64,000 nt of DNA, from positions 4,675,501 to 4,739,500 of the forward strand of contig NZ_CP089981.1 in assembly GCF_021389975.1 (NCBI RefSeq). The letters run 5' to 3'. The DNA is from Fulvivirga ulvae (GTDB lineage: Bacteria > Bacteroidota > Bacteroidia > Cytophagales > Cyclobacteriaceae). Below are positions 43,401-51,148 of this stretch, piece after piece. Under the pieces are notes generated by a model. It did no database searches and was not told where the DNA came from. It saw nothing but the letters and a program-made list of their open reading frames with translations. The position numbers were made by a program, and so were the translations under genes. Each line of letters begins with the position of its first letter. The stretch's first letter is position 1.

Positions 43401-46142
43401 GTGACCTTGCAGTCGGCAACAGATCTACTGGTGAGCAATGACCTGACCCTGCAATCCGGACAGTTTATAGATGGAGGCAATACCATAGAGGTAAAGCAGG
43501 ATATATTCAGCTTTGCTGCCCATACAAGCTCAGGTGCTTCGGGAGGTATATTGATGTCAGGAACCAATGCACAGACGGTATCAGGTACCAATGGTACTTT
43601 TGGAAGGCTAGAACTGGATAATAGCAATGGTGCGGTATTCCTGCTGAATACATCATTTGCCGGAAACCTGACTTTGACCAATGGTATACTGGACATCAGG
43701 AACAGAAGGCTTCAAATACTAGCTTCTTCCAGCATTGAGGGGGCACCATTCAATATAAACAGGATGATCGCGACAACCGGTGTTATCAGTGACCTTGGAG
43801 TTACGAAGAGTATGTCAGGTACTTCGGGAAGTTTCTTTATTCCTCTTGGAGTAAACGGTACTACTCCCAAATACACCCCTGTAGCGTTTAATATCAGCAC
43901 CAAAGCGGCCGGGACATCCCAGTTTAACTTTAAGCCTATAGATTCAAGGCATCCGACCGTAATTGAGGATACTGAAATGGGAGGCCCTTCTGCCCAGATT
44001 GATGATCAGAACAATGTACTTCAGTACTATTGGCAGGTGAGTTCTTCCAACATTTCAAACCTTAACGCCACCATGGTGCTGACTTACGATCCTACAGATA
44101 TTTCGGTGGCCAACGGCAAGTCCGTCAGCGATTATGTAGGGGCAAGGCTCGATGCTTCGGATGATTGGACATTCCCGGGTAATGTAAACTCAGCAAGTAA
44201 TCAGATCAATTTCACTTTTGCCAGTAGCAGCGACTTATCGCGTGCCTACAGCGCTGGGGTGCCTGAGGCATTCCCTGCAACTATCCCTGTTTTAAGGGCA
44301 GTGAATGTGTCAGATACCTGGGACAATGTCAATAACTGGGAAAATGTTACTGACGGAACTGGCCCGGGTGTGAACATACCTGCCGGTGGACCGAGTGGTG
44401 TTATCGTTGAGATCCCGGCAGGATTGACTGTTTCAACCAATGGTGATAACCGGGCCGCATATAAAACCGTCATCGATGGTACACTTAACATAAGCAGTAC
44501 AGACGGACACATCCTGGGAGAGGTCAGCGGCAGCGGTACTATGGCTACCAACAATATTGGTTATTTGCCCGCTGGTAATTATAGTGATTTTTCTGACTGT
44601 AGCAGTGGAGGAACATTCGAGTTCGGAGGTTCAGCCGATTATCAGCTCGTGTCTATTTCTATTCCTGATACAGTATATAATCTCTCATTCAGTGGGGCTG
44701 GGCAGAGGCAACTGAGAGAAAACATGACAGTTTGCAATGACCTGTCTATCAATGGTACAGCTACCTTCGGCAACTATGGTGGTTTCAACAGTGAGGTTCG
44801 TGTATTGGGCGACATATTGCTGGCGTCCGGAGCTGGTTTTCAGGGTGGCTCAGGAAGTAATGCCCGTATCATACTGGCAGGCAGCAGCCCGCAGCAGATC
44901 ACCGGTAACTTTACAGGAAGCAGCGCTTTCAATAACCTGGAGATCGATAATAACACGGAAGTAGTGCTGAGCGGCGATGTAGAGGTTTCAAGAGAACTGG
45001 CTTTAACTGATGGTAAGTTTATCACCACGTCTGCCAATCTTTTAACCTTGAGTACCATCAGTGCTTATGCAACCCCAACCAATGGATCCAACAGTTCTTA
45101 CGTAGAAGGACCCATGGGCAAGCTCATCAATAACGGTAGTAATTTTACTTTCCCTGTTGGCAAGGATGACAGGGTCCGTAACATCGGTGTTAAAAATACC
45201 AATACCACCGGCTCACAAGTGTGGGTAGGGGAGTACTTTAATGCCAACCCACAGGGAGCACCGTATGGTCCGAATTTCAATACTACAAACGGTATGGGCG
45301 GTGCCAATGCCGGTCTCAGCGATTCAGAATACTGGTCTCTTGAAGTTAGCGGCGGTTCAGGACAGGTGATCCTGCATTGGGACAGCCAGTCTGGCGTGGC
45401 AGGTAATCTAAACCAGCTAAGGGTAATGAGGTGGAACTCCGGCGCTTCTGAGTGGACATCAGAAGGCAATGCAGAAAGAGCAGGAAGCGCTACAAGCGGA
45501 TACCTCGTATCAAACTCTGTGGGCTTTAGCCAGCAGACTTTCACCCTGGGAGGAACCGACCTCTCTAATAACCCATTGCCTGTTACCTTGGTTGATTTTG
45601 CAGGAAGGGTGGACAACGAGTCGAATATCCTGCAGTGGATCACTTCTTCGGAGTTGAACAATGATTACTTTGAGCTGCAAAGATCGAGAGATGGCAAAGC
45701 CTATGAAACCATAGCTGAAATTCGCGGTAATGGTACCTCAACCACCAGCCATTTCTATAGTTATAGAGATAAATCTCCTTACACTGGTAGAAATTATTAC
45801 CGACTAAAGCAGGTAGATTTCAATGGCGAATTTACAGTCTCAGATCAAATAGTGGTACTTGAAAATAAAGTGCTGACGGAAGGAATAGCGTTAGAGGCTT
45901 ACCCTAACCCTACTGATGATTCAAACATCAACCTAAATATTTCCACCGGAGACCCGGCACCTGTAAGAGTGAGAATGATGGATGTATACGGAAGGGTTTA
46001 TTTCGAGGAGGTCTATACCTCTGAGGAATTGCTACAAAGCATAAAAGTAGAGACCAGTGAAAATCTTAAACAAGGAGTTTATATCGTTCTGGTAGAGCAG
46101 GGCGGTCAAAAGTCTCAGAGGAGGGTTGTTATTAATAGGTGA
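37470..46142 (+). CDS. Giant (2890-residue) T9SS-secreted surface protein
   Basis: Signal peptide 1-22 (ending TTAQ). Residues about 30-265 are a LamG/concanavalin-like domain (VVRFDGSNDSFNND; EIIVFSSILSDVQRLRVHNYLSSKYDL). Residues 270-430 match the DUF8202 pattern (GDPAYDQNMIAIGRDGSG). Three similar modules then begin at about 442 (NWDDANTW), 1346 (NWTNVNAW) and 2282 (TWDNVNNW), each a long Asn/Gly-rich stretch predicted to be a beta-helix and closing with an FPLG/FPVG-type segment (about 1160, 2097, 2543). Residues 2700-2805 form a fibronectin-like domain with FELQRSRDGKAYETI. The last 83 residues (from 2808, LEAYPNPT to VVINR) are a T9SS type A sorting domain. Likely cell-surface or released adhesin; no catalytic site was recognised. 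A terminator follows. Confidence 0.93.
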   Translation: MKKLSPIFLALLASFIYSFTTAQTGPGGVGTTDGSSTLEVWLQADQSIFSDAGVTPASDGQPVQQWNDLSGNGFNASQLTAGEQPSFHTGEINGLPVVRFDGSNDSFNNDYSGVGGITARTVFVVYKASSSLQQTSDLGQVWGYYQGGAHVALDARSGNLRGWSFDGNGSNQAAYAINGNDEIGPFANNNSSQWTYDQTQIVFAEFNAQRTLSRQVIGDLINPSGHSYGGDIAEIIVFSSILSDVQRLRVHNYLSSKYDLTLGSASNAYFTSGDPAYDQNMIAIGRDGSGYEYASSIGMGGGLYLEEANSSIDINDEYVIAGHDGTVNEVVNTDVAVPATSRWMRSWYLERSQGGSVDAGDIDITIGFDFTEAGMGLVGAVTDYKLLYRPDLASSFTLVTVSNATVAGNTIAFEVADANLSSGYYTLGTPGVTTLYSYVSGGNWDDANTWTTDPSGTIRINSAIPGPDNNVVILNGIDVTISENAKEVQGVEIRNGATLEIGNTTGHLFNIIKGTGKIRLSNPDFPLGTTLGTNGFGTSDGGIVEFYGTSSYTLSTNYTFNDVILNLTGSSSNDILTVLANLNLNGDLNVTDGELKVGDNSSTTVRNIDIKGDLIVGASGKISVGTANAYHQLAIGGDFSNHGTVRFTNQASPDYVNSATTGVVEVTYNNDYADQYTYCYGTTDFYRIIIDKGVDATYMASFEASSSGNFELYGRNNQAGTSDGTSRPAHALALHVGTIRIGPNVYIDELKTGSGNYDLNINARIWVDNGRLTMTGSTALVVYGTFKVSGTQSLVNITSGSGFTLRETGTIRVEEGTVNVSQIRTSVYGAQHVGAYIQSGGSVNLTGSGTDGSHYVFTLPYRDNIFRMSGGTLTIQRSNGTDSDSGGIFINSDPINTSVTAGDVRFEMATNTNFKITSTAPFFNLYMAKTGGGTSEVYLDGGTVLGQTLTAQPLVVLSQLRIENSTIFNARGVDVYIGGNLRVMQTGAEYITGNNTTYFDNNRNSIIYLRDAAYQQEFYNLVVNKTRDDRTVEIAPHGSYATGSTAVIVNNDFSVIRGDFDYSDYKVSALGDINLAFSVVGNSLGSLDINNTAGDQTITVTAGTSPSVDKLNINKASGDVNLAGAGLAVGDLAMISGKVNINTHKLTVTNVLTGAPFSVSKMIQTAGNASDGGLELPVTGVGTVLYPLGTNANADLRYTPATLTVPSGGFSDDGFVRISVADTELPTLASAGNALTYYWRVSHSGFTSVPTVQYTFNYSDSDDNAANEVSYVPGSVLNEQPFTRSSEVSGNINTSTNILTFDNSGGGGFPMINASYTAGTISKFSGSPDIFYSRRNDNNTTAVEYNWTNVNAWSTDAALKHGGAAAASYPQAGDVAVIGYGNIGNPGGGASATGITVTSGDGATHRYSANVNIDIAALVFDSQGGATVEDVNLSRLTFPKNRDGSLGSVSGDGEIHLQMGTGAGEIPDLTGDFGDFTTNEKSSWLYNLTENGQIVVPSNITEFPSLRILGGNTTTFNRTLILQNDIKARKLLIDYGGTLQVEANLTVTDTLQLGTNRKGRLLFSSASSQTVRTGYLRLETAKFNTSDNANLITVDNTTPGGLEHGLIVENNIDIIHGDMDLWSDNSGGNNAILEIRGENMDFTVTSGAVPELYRLIIDTQNETADFIDFNDEITLNGPTDGSEKALEIIAGRLRLLDDNLDFTLSSGGDDFVIPDGSMIVVRQASTVRVTGDDTGIRLDGELRVRDNGHAYINGGNNNYIEYSGSNQSILNIWESGEVIVGSHIRRSLLSDDGALKFNMGEQGAGTPRLVVGQTGGLHSNRGIFEVLGEGSIFQLHKGDFIIANEKPAGSTAALVLEPETSYTDPSAVITIGGTDTNAGQEITINSAVELPNLIVDNSSGNNPVASLMVRPLTLNGDLSIEAGATFDANSLDLFIEGDMTNNGTYQPNGNTTYFSGSTQSITGNTEFYNLQINPSVSVTLQSATDLLVSNDLTLQSGQFIDGGNTIEVKQDIFSFAAHTSSGASGGILMSGTNAQTVSGTNGTFGRLELDNSNGAVFLLNTSFAGNLTLTNGILDIRNRRLQILASSSIEGAPFNINRMIATTGVISDLGVTKSMSGTSGSFFIPLGVNGTTPKYTPVAFNISTKAAGTSQFNFKPIDSRHPTVIEDTEMGGPSAQIDDQNNVLQYYWQVSSSNISNLNATMVLTYDPTDISVANGKSVSDYVGARLDASDDWTFPGNVNSASNQINFTFASSSDLSRAYSAGVPEAFPATIPVLRAVNVSDTWDNVNNWENVTDGTGPGVNIPAGGPSGVIVEIPAGLTVSTNGDNRAAYKTVIDGTLNISSTDGHILGEVSGSGTMATNNIGYLPAGNYSDFSDCSSGGTFEFGGSADYQLVSISIPDTVYNLSFSGAGQRQLRENMTVCNDLSINGTATFGNYGGFNSEVRVLGDILLASGAGFQGGSGSNARIILAGSSPQQITGNFTGSSAFNNLEIDNNTEVVLSGDVEVSRELALTDGKFITTSANLLTLSTISAYATPTNGSNSSYVEGPMGKLINNGSNFTFPVGKDDRVRNIGVKNTNTTGSQVWVGEYFNANPQGAPYGPNFNTTNGMGGANAGLSDSEYWSLEVSGGSGQVILHWDSQSGVAGNLNQLRVMRWNSGASEWTSEGNAERAGSATSGYLVSNSVGFSQQTFTLGGTDLSNNPLPVTLVDFAGRVDNESNILQWITSSELNNDYFELQRSRDGKAYETIAEIRGNGTSTTSHFYSYRDKSPYTGRNYYRLKQVDFNGEFTVSDQIVVLENKVLTEGIALEAYPNPTDDSNINLNISTGDPAPVRVRMMDVYGRVYFEEVYTSEELLQSIKVETSENLKQGVYIVLVEQGGQKSQRRVVINR

Positions 46143-46167
46143 GGAAGGAATGAATAGGTAAGAAAAG

Positions 46168-46203
46168 AGGCCGTTTCCAGTGTTTTGGGGCGGCCTTTTT
46201 TAA
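46168..46203 (+). terminator. Terminator of the giant T9SS gene
   Basis: AGGCCG / CGGCCT stem around a 17-base loop, followed by a run of six or more T. It starts 26 bp past the stop codon. Confidence 0.7.
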
Positions 46204-46307
46204 TTTTAAATGCTGGAATTAAGGTGAGTTTAGTAGTGATTTTAACTGCTGTTTCGGCGGATATTTGATCCTTCTGAAAGTATAAAGATCGTTTGTTCAA
46301 TCGTAGG

Positions 46308-48431
46308 TCAGTAGCGGACGCTACGACCAGCATGGAGCACATCTCTCTGTTCAAGCTGAAAGTCAGTCATTTTCTTCAATGAATTCCCATATCGTATTCC
46401 AATTGATCCTGAAACATCATGCACTAGATTTGAAAGATTGATAAATGATTGTTCATCAAAATCTGAAATTTTAGAGTAGTATGTATTCGATTCTGTATAT
46501 TCTCTAAGAGCTTCCTTCTGTTCTTCTGAATCAATGTGTTCCGTCAGTATTTGAATGACTTGGTCTTTGAGAAAATCCTTAAATTGTTTCTCAAGTGATG
46601 ATAACTCTGCAGCCAATTGCCTGATTTCATCTTCAGTCCATCTAGGTTTGGTATATAAGGTGTTCGCAAAGTTTTGAAACTTGATGTTGATTACATCAAT
46701 TGCTTTTAAAGTACTGAGCACTTGAAAATAAGTCTGGTATAGATCTACTAATTCCTTTTCTTTATGTGTACTCTTCGAGTTATTGTAATTGTAGATGAAT
46801 GAGTTCTTATCAATCTCAATTACAAACTGTTCTTCTTCTTCAATTTCCTTTTTTAGACTATTAATGAGTATTCCAGCATCTTTCCTTTTGTACTTCTTAC
46901 TATCAAATTCAAAATATTTAGTTTGAATTTGCTTGAGACTGATTTGTTGTAAAACTTCCAAATCAACTTTATTTGATTCCAGCCTCTTTATTTTCTCAAC
47001 ATTCTCTTTTGAGTAAATTTCTTCGAACCCCTTAGCGCTATCAAAATTGACTAGTTCTTTAACTTCAAAAGTTGATAGATGTCTGTCTTCATAGAAACCA
47101 TTATAGTCTTCTGAAATTTTGTACTTGTTTATTTCAGCTTGTACAAAATCTTGGAATTCGTTTTCCTCCAATGATTTGAACTCAACATTTGGAAATCCAA
47201 TCTTATAAAGATTACTTGTGACTTCTTTCTTAACTCCATCGGGATTAGTAAAGATTGTCCATGCCGAATTAGTGTTTAATTCAGCCTCAATGCTCACTTT
47301 AGCAATATTCTGTTCTCTTTCTTTCAATGTCGGGTGAGATGCCCATTGATCTTTTATGTTTACTCTGGACTTTACGATATTGTTTTCAATATCCTCATCA
47401 GTAATGTTAGGGCTTCCGTCTTGAACAGAAATCTTATTATGACTTGCCATAAAAGATGTTGTAAACGAATGGTTGAGATAGATGTCTTCTGAAGCTTTCT
47501 TATTTGACGCTAATGAGTACAGATATCTGGTAGTGTAATCATAGGTGAAAGACGAAAACTCAATTTTCCTGAGGGCACTTTTGAAGGATTCAGTTCCACT
47601 TACACTGATCGCAATTAAATCGGCATGGTATTCCATTTCTCTGGAGAGCTTCATATAACTAACGTTGATTAGATTATAAGCTACTTTCAAAAGACTTCTT
47701 ATTCGTTCTACAATCCAAAATGTTATTCTGGCGAAGAAACCAAAAATACCTCCAGTTTGTGCCCAGCTTGAAAGTGTGTTGTCCCAGTTATCGTACTCAT
47801 AAACCAGATTATAAATTACTTTATTAACAGTATAGATATAACTCCCAACTTTCATACTTCTTTGGGAAAAGTGTCCAAACTCATGAGCAAGAACCGCTTT
47901 GAACTCACTTACATTCAAAGAGTTAACAAGCCCTAAGCCAATTTCCAGATTCTTCCTGACAGGAAAGAATAAGCTCCAAAAGCTAGACTTGTAAAAAACC
48001 ATAGCGTTGACTTCAGGCGATAGGAAAATCTTTTTTGGGAATTTTGTCTGCGTATCCTTGTTAAGATTTCTGATAAAAGAAAAGAGTTGGGGATGTTCGT
48101 TTTCCTTAATCTCAAGCCTGAAAGGGTTTTCATCTCTGGTTTTAGAAAAAACGAACTTGAAAAGGAAAATAAACAACATTATACCCAAGGCTATTATCCC
48201 TGCCCCTGCAGCCAAGGTAATAAAACTAGGCTTGGTTGCTATAACGGTTATCCCAGCCCAACCGGCTGCTAGCATCACCACAGCTGCAATCGCTATTAAT
48301 ATCATGTAAAAAAGAAGGAAAATTACTATCGCTACTATTACTCCACTTACTGAGTTTCTAAACTCGGAAGATGGCTTAATAAAGTCGTAGTTATCTAGTT
48401 TAGGTGATGTAGGATATAAATTTGGATTCAT
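46308..48431 (-). CDS. M48 family metallopeptidase, membrane protein
   Basis: 707 residues. Two or three membrane helices at about 30-62 and 76-98 precede the peptidase. The zinc motif is HEFGH (183-187) in VLAHEFGHFSQRS, and the third ligand Glu probably lies in REMEYHADLIAISV (about 260). The C-terminal 350 residues are Lys/Glu-rich and helical, much longer than HtpX. HtpX-like enzymes degrade damaged membrane proteins. Base composition is unlike its neighbours: sampled lines in the 3' half are 28-32% G+C against 50-57% in rsmE and the T9SS gene. Together with the recombinase remnant upstream this suggests horizontal transfer. Confidence 0.88.
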   Translation of the reverse strand: MNPNLYPTSPKLDNYDFIKPSSEFRNSVSGVIVAIVIFLLFYMILIAIAAVVMLAAGWAGITVIATKPSFITLAAGAGIIALGIMLFIFLFKFVFSKTRDENPFRLEIKENEHPQLFSFIRNLNKDTQTKFPKKIFLSPEVNAMVFYKSSFWSLFFPVRKNLEIGLGLVNSLNVSEFKAVLAHEFGHFSQRSMKVGSYIYTVNKVIYNLVYEYDNWDNTLSSWAQTGGIFGFFARITFWIVERIRSLLKVAYNLINVSYMKLSREMEYHADLIAISVSGTESFKSALRKIEFSSFTYDYTTRYLYSLASNKKASEDIYLNHSFTTSFMASHNKISVQDGSPNITDEDIENNIVKSRVNIKDQWASHPTLKEREQNIAKVSIEAELNTNSAWTIFTNPDGVKKEVTSNLYKIGFPNVEFKSLEENEFQDFVQAEINKYKISEDYNGFYEDRHLSTFEVKELVNFDSAKGFEEIYSKENVEKIKRLESNKVDLEVLQQISLKQIQTKYFEFDSKKYKRKDAGILINSLKKEIEEEEQFVIEIDKNSFIYNYNNSKSTHKEKELVDLYQTYFQVLSTLKAIDVINIKFQNFANTLYTKPRWTEDEIRQLAAELSSLEKQFKDFLKDQVIQILTEHIDSEEQKEALREYTESNTYYSKISDFDEQSFINLSNLVHDVSGSIGIRYGNSLKKMTDFQLEQRDVLHAGRSVRY

Positions 48432-48501
48432 TTTTCAGTTCTGGTGATTGATGCTAAAAATTGTATATGTCCAACGTTGCACATATTCGCACTATACTCC
48501 C

Positions 48502-48726
48502 CTAATCTAAGGGGTTTTCAATATCTTTCAAAGAGTCAATTGCAACATGCGTATTGATCTCAGCAGTGCAGCTTGAGCAGTGCCTTAACAAAATCTAAAT
48601 TTCCCTAAGACTGGTGCTATTCCCTCGCAGGTGAGTGGCAAAGCTATGTCTCAATATATGTGTGGAAACTTTTTTATCTGATCTTAGCTCTTCAGGAAGC
48701 TTTATCAATAATTGTCGCAATGCTTC
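48502..48726 (-). pseudogene. Remnant of a tyrosine recombinase/integrase (C-terminal catalytic part)
   Basis: Reading on minus from just after the rsmE stop, one frame gives LPEELRSDKKVSTHILRHSF, then ATHLRGNSTSLREI, an in-frame TAG (48595-48597), then ILLRHCSSCTAEINTHV and SLKDIENPLD with a natural stop at 48502-48504. This is the C-terminal domain of a XerC/D-like integrase: the H-x-x-R of HILRH and the His of LLGH (here LLRH) are kept. The catalytic tyrosine of the usual EIYTHV is changed to Asn (EINTHV). No start or N-terminal part is present, so it cannot be functional. It abuts rsmE and lies upstream of the AT-rich M48 gene. Confidence 0.88.
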
Positions 48727-49428
48727 TTACCCATCATTAATCACATTTAACATATGACATGCCGCCAGTCCCGCAGTCTCCGTTCTTAGCCTGCTGTTGC
48801 CAAGACTTACTTTTTGGAAGTCGTTTTGGATGGCGAGTTCCAGTTCGTCTTCTGTAAAGTCGCCTTCGGGGCCGATCAGGATGCAGTAGGTGTCATCCGG
48901 GGGAGCTATGTGATAGAGTTTGGCCGGATTACTGAAGTCTACGTAAGCGATGTACTTTCGCTTCTCCTGCACTTTGGTGATGAAGTCAGGGTAGGGCAGT
49001 AGTTCGTTTATTCGTGGCATATGGGCGCCTTGAGACTGCTTGAGAGCGCTGACAGCCTTGCGTTCAAGCCTGTCTGTTTTTAAAATTCTTCTTTCGGAGT
49101 TTTTACAGAGCAAAAAGCTGATTTCCTGTATGCCAATTTCCACTGCCTTCTCTATAAACCATTCCATCCTGTCCAGATTTTTGGTTGGTGCTATGGCTAT
49201 GTGGATGTAGTGGGCAGGTTTATCCTGAGTTATGGTGTTGATGATCTCAAAGGCACATGCTTTCGGGGAAGCCGTGGTTATACGCGCTTCATAGATGCTG
49301 CCTTTACCGTCGAGTACCTTAATGGTGTCGCCGGTAGTATGACGGAGTACTTTCACGCAATGACGGGATTCTTCCTGGTCAAGGGAATGTACTCCGGCAG
49401 GTATTTCCGGTTGATAAAATATTGCCAT
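48727..49428 (-). CDS. rsmE: 16S rRNA (uracil(1498)-N3)-methyltransferase RsmE
   Basis: Methylates U1498 of 16S rRNA. 233 residues, a normal length. SPOUT-fold signatures: HIAIAPTKNLDRMEWFIEKA (about 73-92, short form IAPTKNLDRMEW), EKAVEIGI, LIGPEGDFTEDEL (about 183-195) and LGNSRLRTETAG (about 207-218), which forms the knotted SAM site. Its ATG overlaps the stop of the acyl-CoA-binding protein gene (TGATG), so the pair is translationally coupled. The stop codon is followed directly by a recombinase remnant, so something once inserted exactly downstream. Confidence 0.95.
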   Translation of the reverse strand: MAIFYQPEIPAGVHSLDQEESRHCVKVLRHTTGDTIKVLDGKGSIYEARITTASPKACAFEIINTITQDKPAHYIHIAIAPTKNLDRMEWFIEKAVEIGIQEISFLLCKNSERRILKTDRLERKAVSALKQSQGAHMPRINELLPYPDFITKVQEKRKYIAYVDFSNPAKLYHIAPPDDTYCILIGPEGDFTEDELELAIQNDFQKVSLGNSRLRTETAGLAACHMLNVINDG

Positions 49429-49688
49429 CAGGCGTATTTTGATTCCAGGTCTTTTACAAGGGCGATATATTCACTTTTGGCTTCTTCCGGGGTTTTGCCT
49501 TTCAGCTCAGCCCAGGCATCGTGCTTGGCTATGGCTTTAAAGTCAAATCCACCAGGGCGAGTCTCATTGTTGTCACCTTCGGTAGCCTGCTTGTACAGGG
49601 CGTATAGTTTAAGGAGCTCTTCATTAGACGGTCGCTTAGTTAATTCTTTCGATCTCTTTACTGCACTGTCAAATTCTTCTGTAGACAT
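49428..49688 (-). CDS. Acyl-CoA-binding protein (ACBP)
   Basis: 86 residues, the exact size of classic ACBP, a four-helix bundle that binds long-chain acyl-CoA. The hallmark LYALYKQATEGD (about 27-38) holds the Tyr and Lys ligands, followed by FDFKAIAKHDAWAELKGKTPEEAKSEYI (about 49-76, split as FDFKAIAKHDAW and KGKTPEEAKSEYI). Cytoplasmic. ACBP is mainly eukaryotic but occurs in some bacteria, including Bacteroidota. Upstream is gltA with its terminator; downstream it overlaps rsmE by one base. Confidence 0.93.
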   Translation of the reverse strand: MSTEEFDSAVKRSKELTKRPSNEELLKLYALYKQATEGDNNETRPGGFDFKAIAKHDAWAELKGKTPEEAKSEYIALVKDLESKYA

Positions 49689-49722
49689 ATTATTATAGGG
49701 GTTAAATCTGGTTGTAAAATAA

Positions 49723-49751
49723 AAGAGGCTGAAAATAATATCCAGCCTCTT
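49723..49751 (-). terminator. Terminator of gltA
   Basis: On minus, AAGAGGCTG / CAGCCTCTT, a 9-bp stem with an 11-base loop, then TTATTTTA. It lies 24 bp past the gltA stop and ahead of the ACBP start. Confidence 0.8.
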
Positions 49752-49774
49752 CGTATCAAAACTTATTGATGTTT

Positions 49775-51061
49775 TTATCTCTTGCTTTGCTCTACATAAG
49801 GTCTTAGGTTTTCACCTACATAGATCTGACGAGGTCTGCCGATAGGCTCATGATTCTCCCTCATCTCTTTCCACTGAGCGATCCATCCCGGGAGTCGGCC
49901 AAGGGCAAACATTACGGTGAACATATCTACGGGTATTCCAAGTGCTCTGTAAATGATACCTGAATAGAAATCTACGTTAGGGTAAAGCTTTCTTTCTACA
50001 AAATATTCATCATTCAGGGCCACTTCTTCAAGTCCTTTGGCTATGTCCAGTACGGGATCGTTAACCCCAAGTTTAGCCAGCACATCGTCTGCAGCTTTTT
50101 TAATGATCTTGGCTCGTGGATCGAAGTTTTTGTAAACCCTGTGTCCGAAGCCCATCAATCTGAATGGATCATCCTTGTCCTTAGCTTTGGCCATCCATTT
50201 TTTGGTATCGCCACCATCTTTTTTGATGTTTTCCAGCATATTGATCACCGCTGAATTGGCACCACCGTGAAGAGGCCCCCAAAGAGCATTGATACCTGCA
50301 GAAATAGATGCATAAAGACTAGCCTGAGATGATCCTACTACTCTTACTGTAGAGGTAGAGCAGTTTTGCTCATGGTCAGCATGCAGGATCAAAAGTTTAT
50401 CCAATGCGTTGGCAATAACCGGATCTACTTCATATTTCTCTGCAGGTAACGCAAACATCATTTTCAGGAAGTTGCTGCAGTAGTCCAGTTCATTGTCAGG
50501 GTAGTTTACCGGATGTCCGACTTCATTTTTATATGCCCAGGCAGCAAAGGTTGGCATTTTTGCCAAAATCCTGATGATACTCAGATTCACCTTATCGGCA
50601 GAACGGTTTGGATCCAGAGATTCAGGGTAAAAGGCAGTAAGCGAAGTAACTAAAGAAGATAACACACCCATAGGATGTGCATTAGATGGAAACCCTTCCA
50701 GTATCTTTTTAATGTCTTCATGAACCAAAGTATGAACTTTTATTTCATTCTGAAATGAAGATAACTGTTCGATACTTGGGAGCTCACCATAGATAAGCAG
50801 GTAAGCTACTTCGATAAACGTCGATTTTTCTGCAAGCTCCTCAATAGAGTAGCCACGGTACCTTAAGATACCTTTTTCTCCATCTAAAAATGTGATGGCA
50901 CTTTTGGTAGATCCTGTGTTTTTAAATCCAGGGTCAAGAGTGATCAGGCCTGATTCACCTCTTAAGCTTCCAATGTCAATTCCTGTTTCATTTTCTGTTC
51001 CTTCAACCAGTGGTAGTTGATACGATGCATCTCCTATTTTAAGTTCTGCCGTTTTAGACAT
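49775..51061 (-). CDS. gltA: Citrate synthase
   Basis: Condenses oxaloacetate and acetyl-CoA at the entry to the TCA cycle. 428 residues, as in type II hexameric enzymes. Motifs: GILRYRGYSIEELAE near 65, HADHEQNCSTSTVR (about 230), GPLHGGANSAV (about 262, catalytic His), MGFGHRVYKNFDPRA (about 304, second catalytic His) and the Asp in DFYSG (about 362). NADH-sensing residues cannot be judged. Monocistronic-looking: its own terminator follows, and 87 bp separate it from the prohibitin gene upstream. Confidence 0.97.
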   Translation of the reverse strand: MSKTAELKIGDASYQLPLVEGTENETGIDIGSLRGESGLITLDPGFKNTGSTKSAITFLDGEKGILRYRGYSIEELAEKSTFIEVAYLLIYGELPSIEQLSSFQNEIKVHTLVHEDIKKILEGFPSNAHPMGVLSSLVTSLTAFYPESLDPNRSADKVNLSIIRILAKMPTFAAWAYKNEVGHPVNYPDNELDYCSNFLKMMFALPAEKYEVDPVIANALDKLLILHADHEQNCSTSTVRVVGSSQASLYASISAGINALWGPLHGGANSAVINMLENIKKDGGDTKKWMAKAKDKDDPFRLMGFGHRVYKNFDPRAKIIKKAADDVLAKLGVNDPVLDIAKGLEEVALNDEYFVERKLYPNVDFYSGIIYRALGIPVDMFTVMFALGRLPGWIAQWKEMRENHEPIGRPRQIYVGENLRPYVEQSKR

Positions 51062-51148
51062 ATTTTATTTTTGGTTTATAGTTCCGTACATTCAAAATCG
51101 ACCGTGAAATTACCTAAAAAAAGGTTCAAATAAAAACCCTCTTTCGAT

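Noticed and set aside
42173..43903. Several minus-strand frames of 60-110 codons inside the giant T9SS gene
   Set aside because: They are antisense shadows of repeat-rich Ser/Asn coding sequence with no start context or family match.
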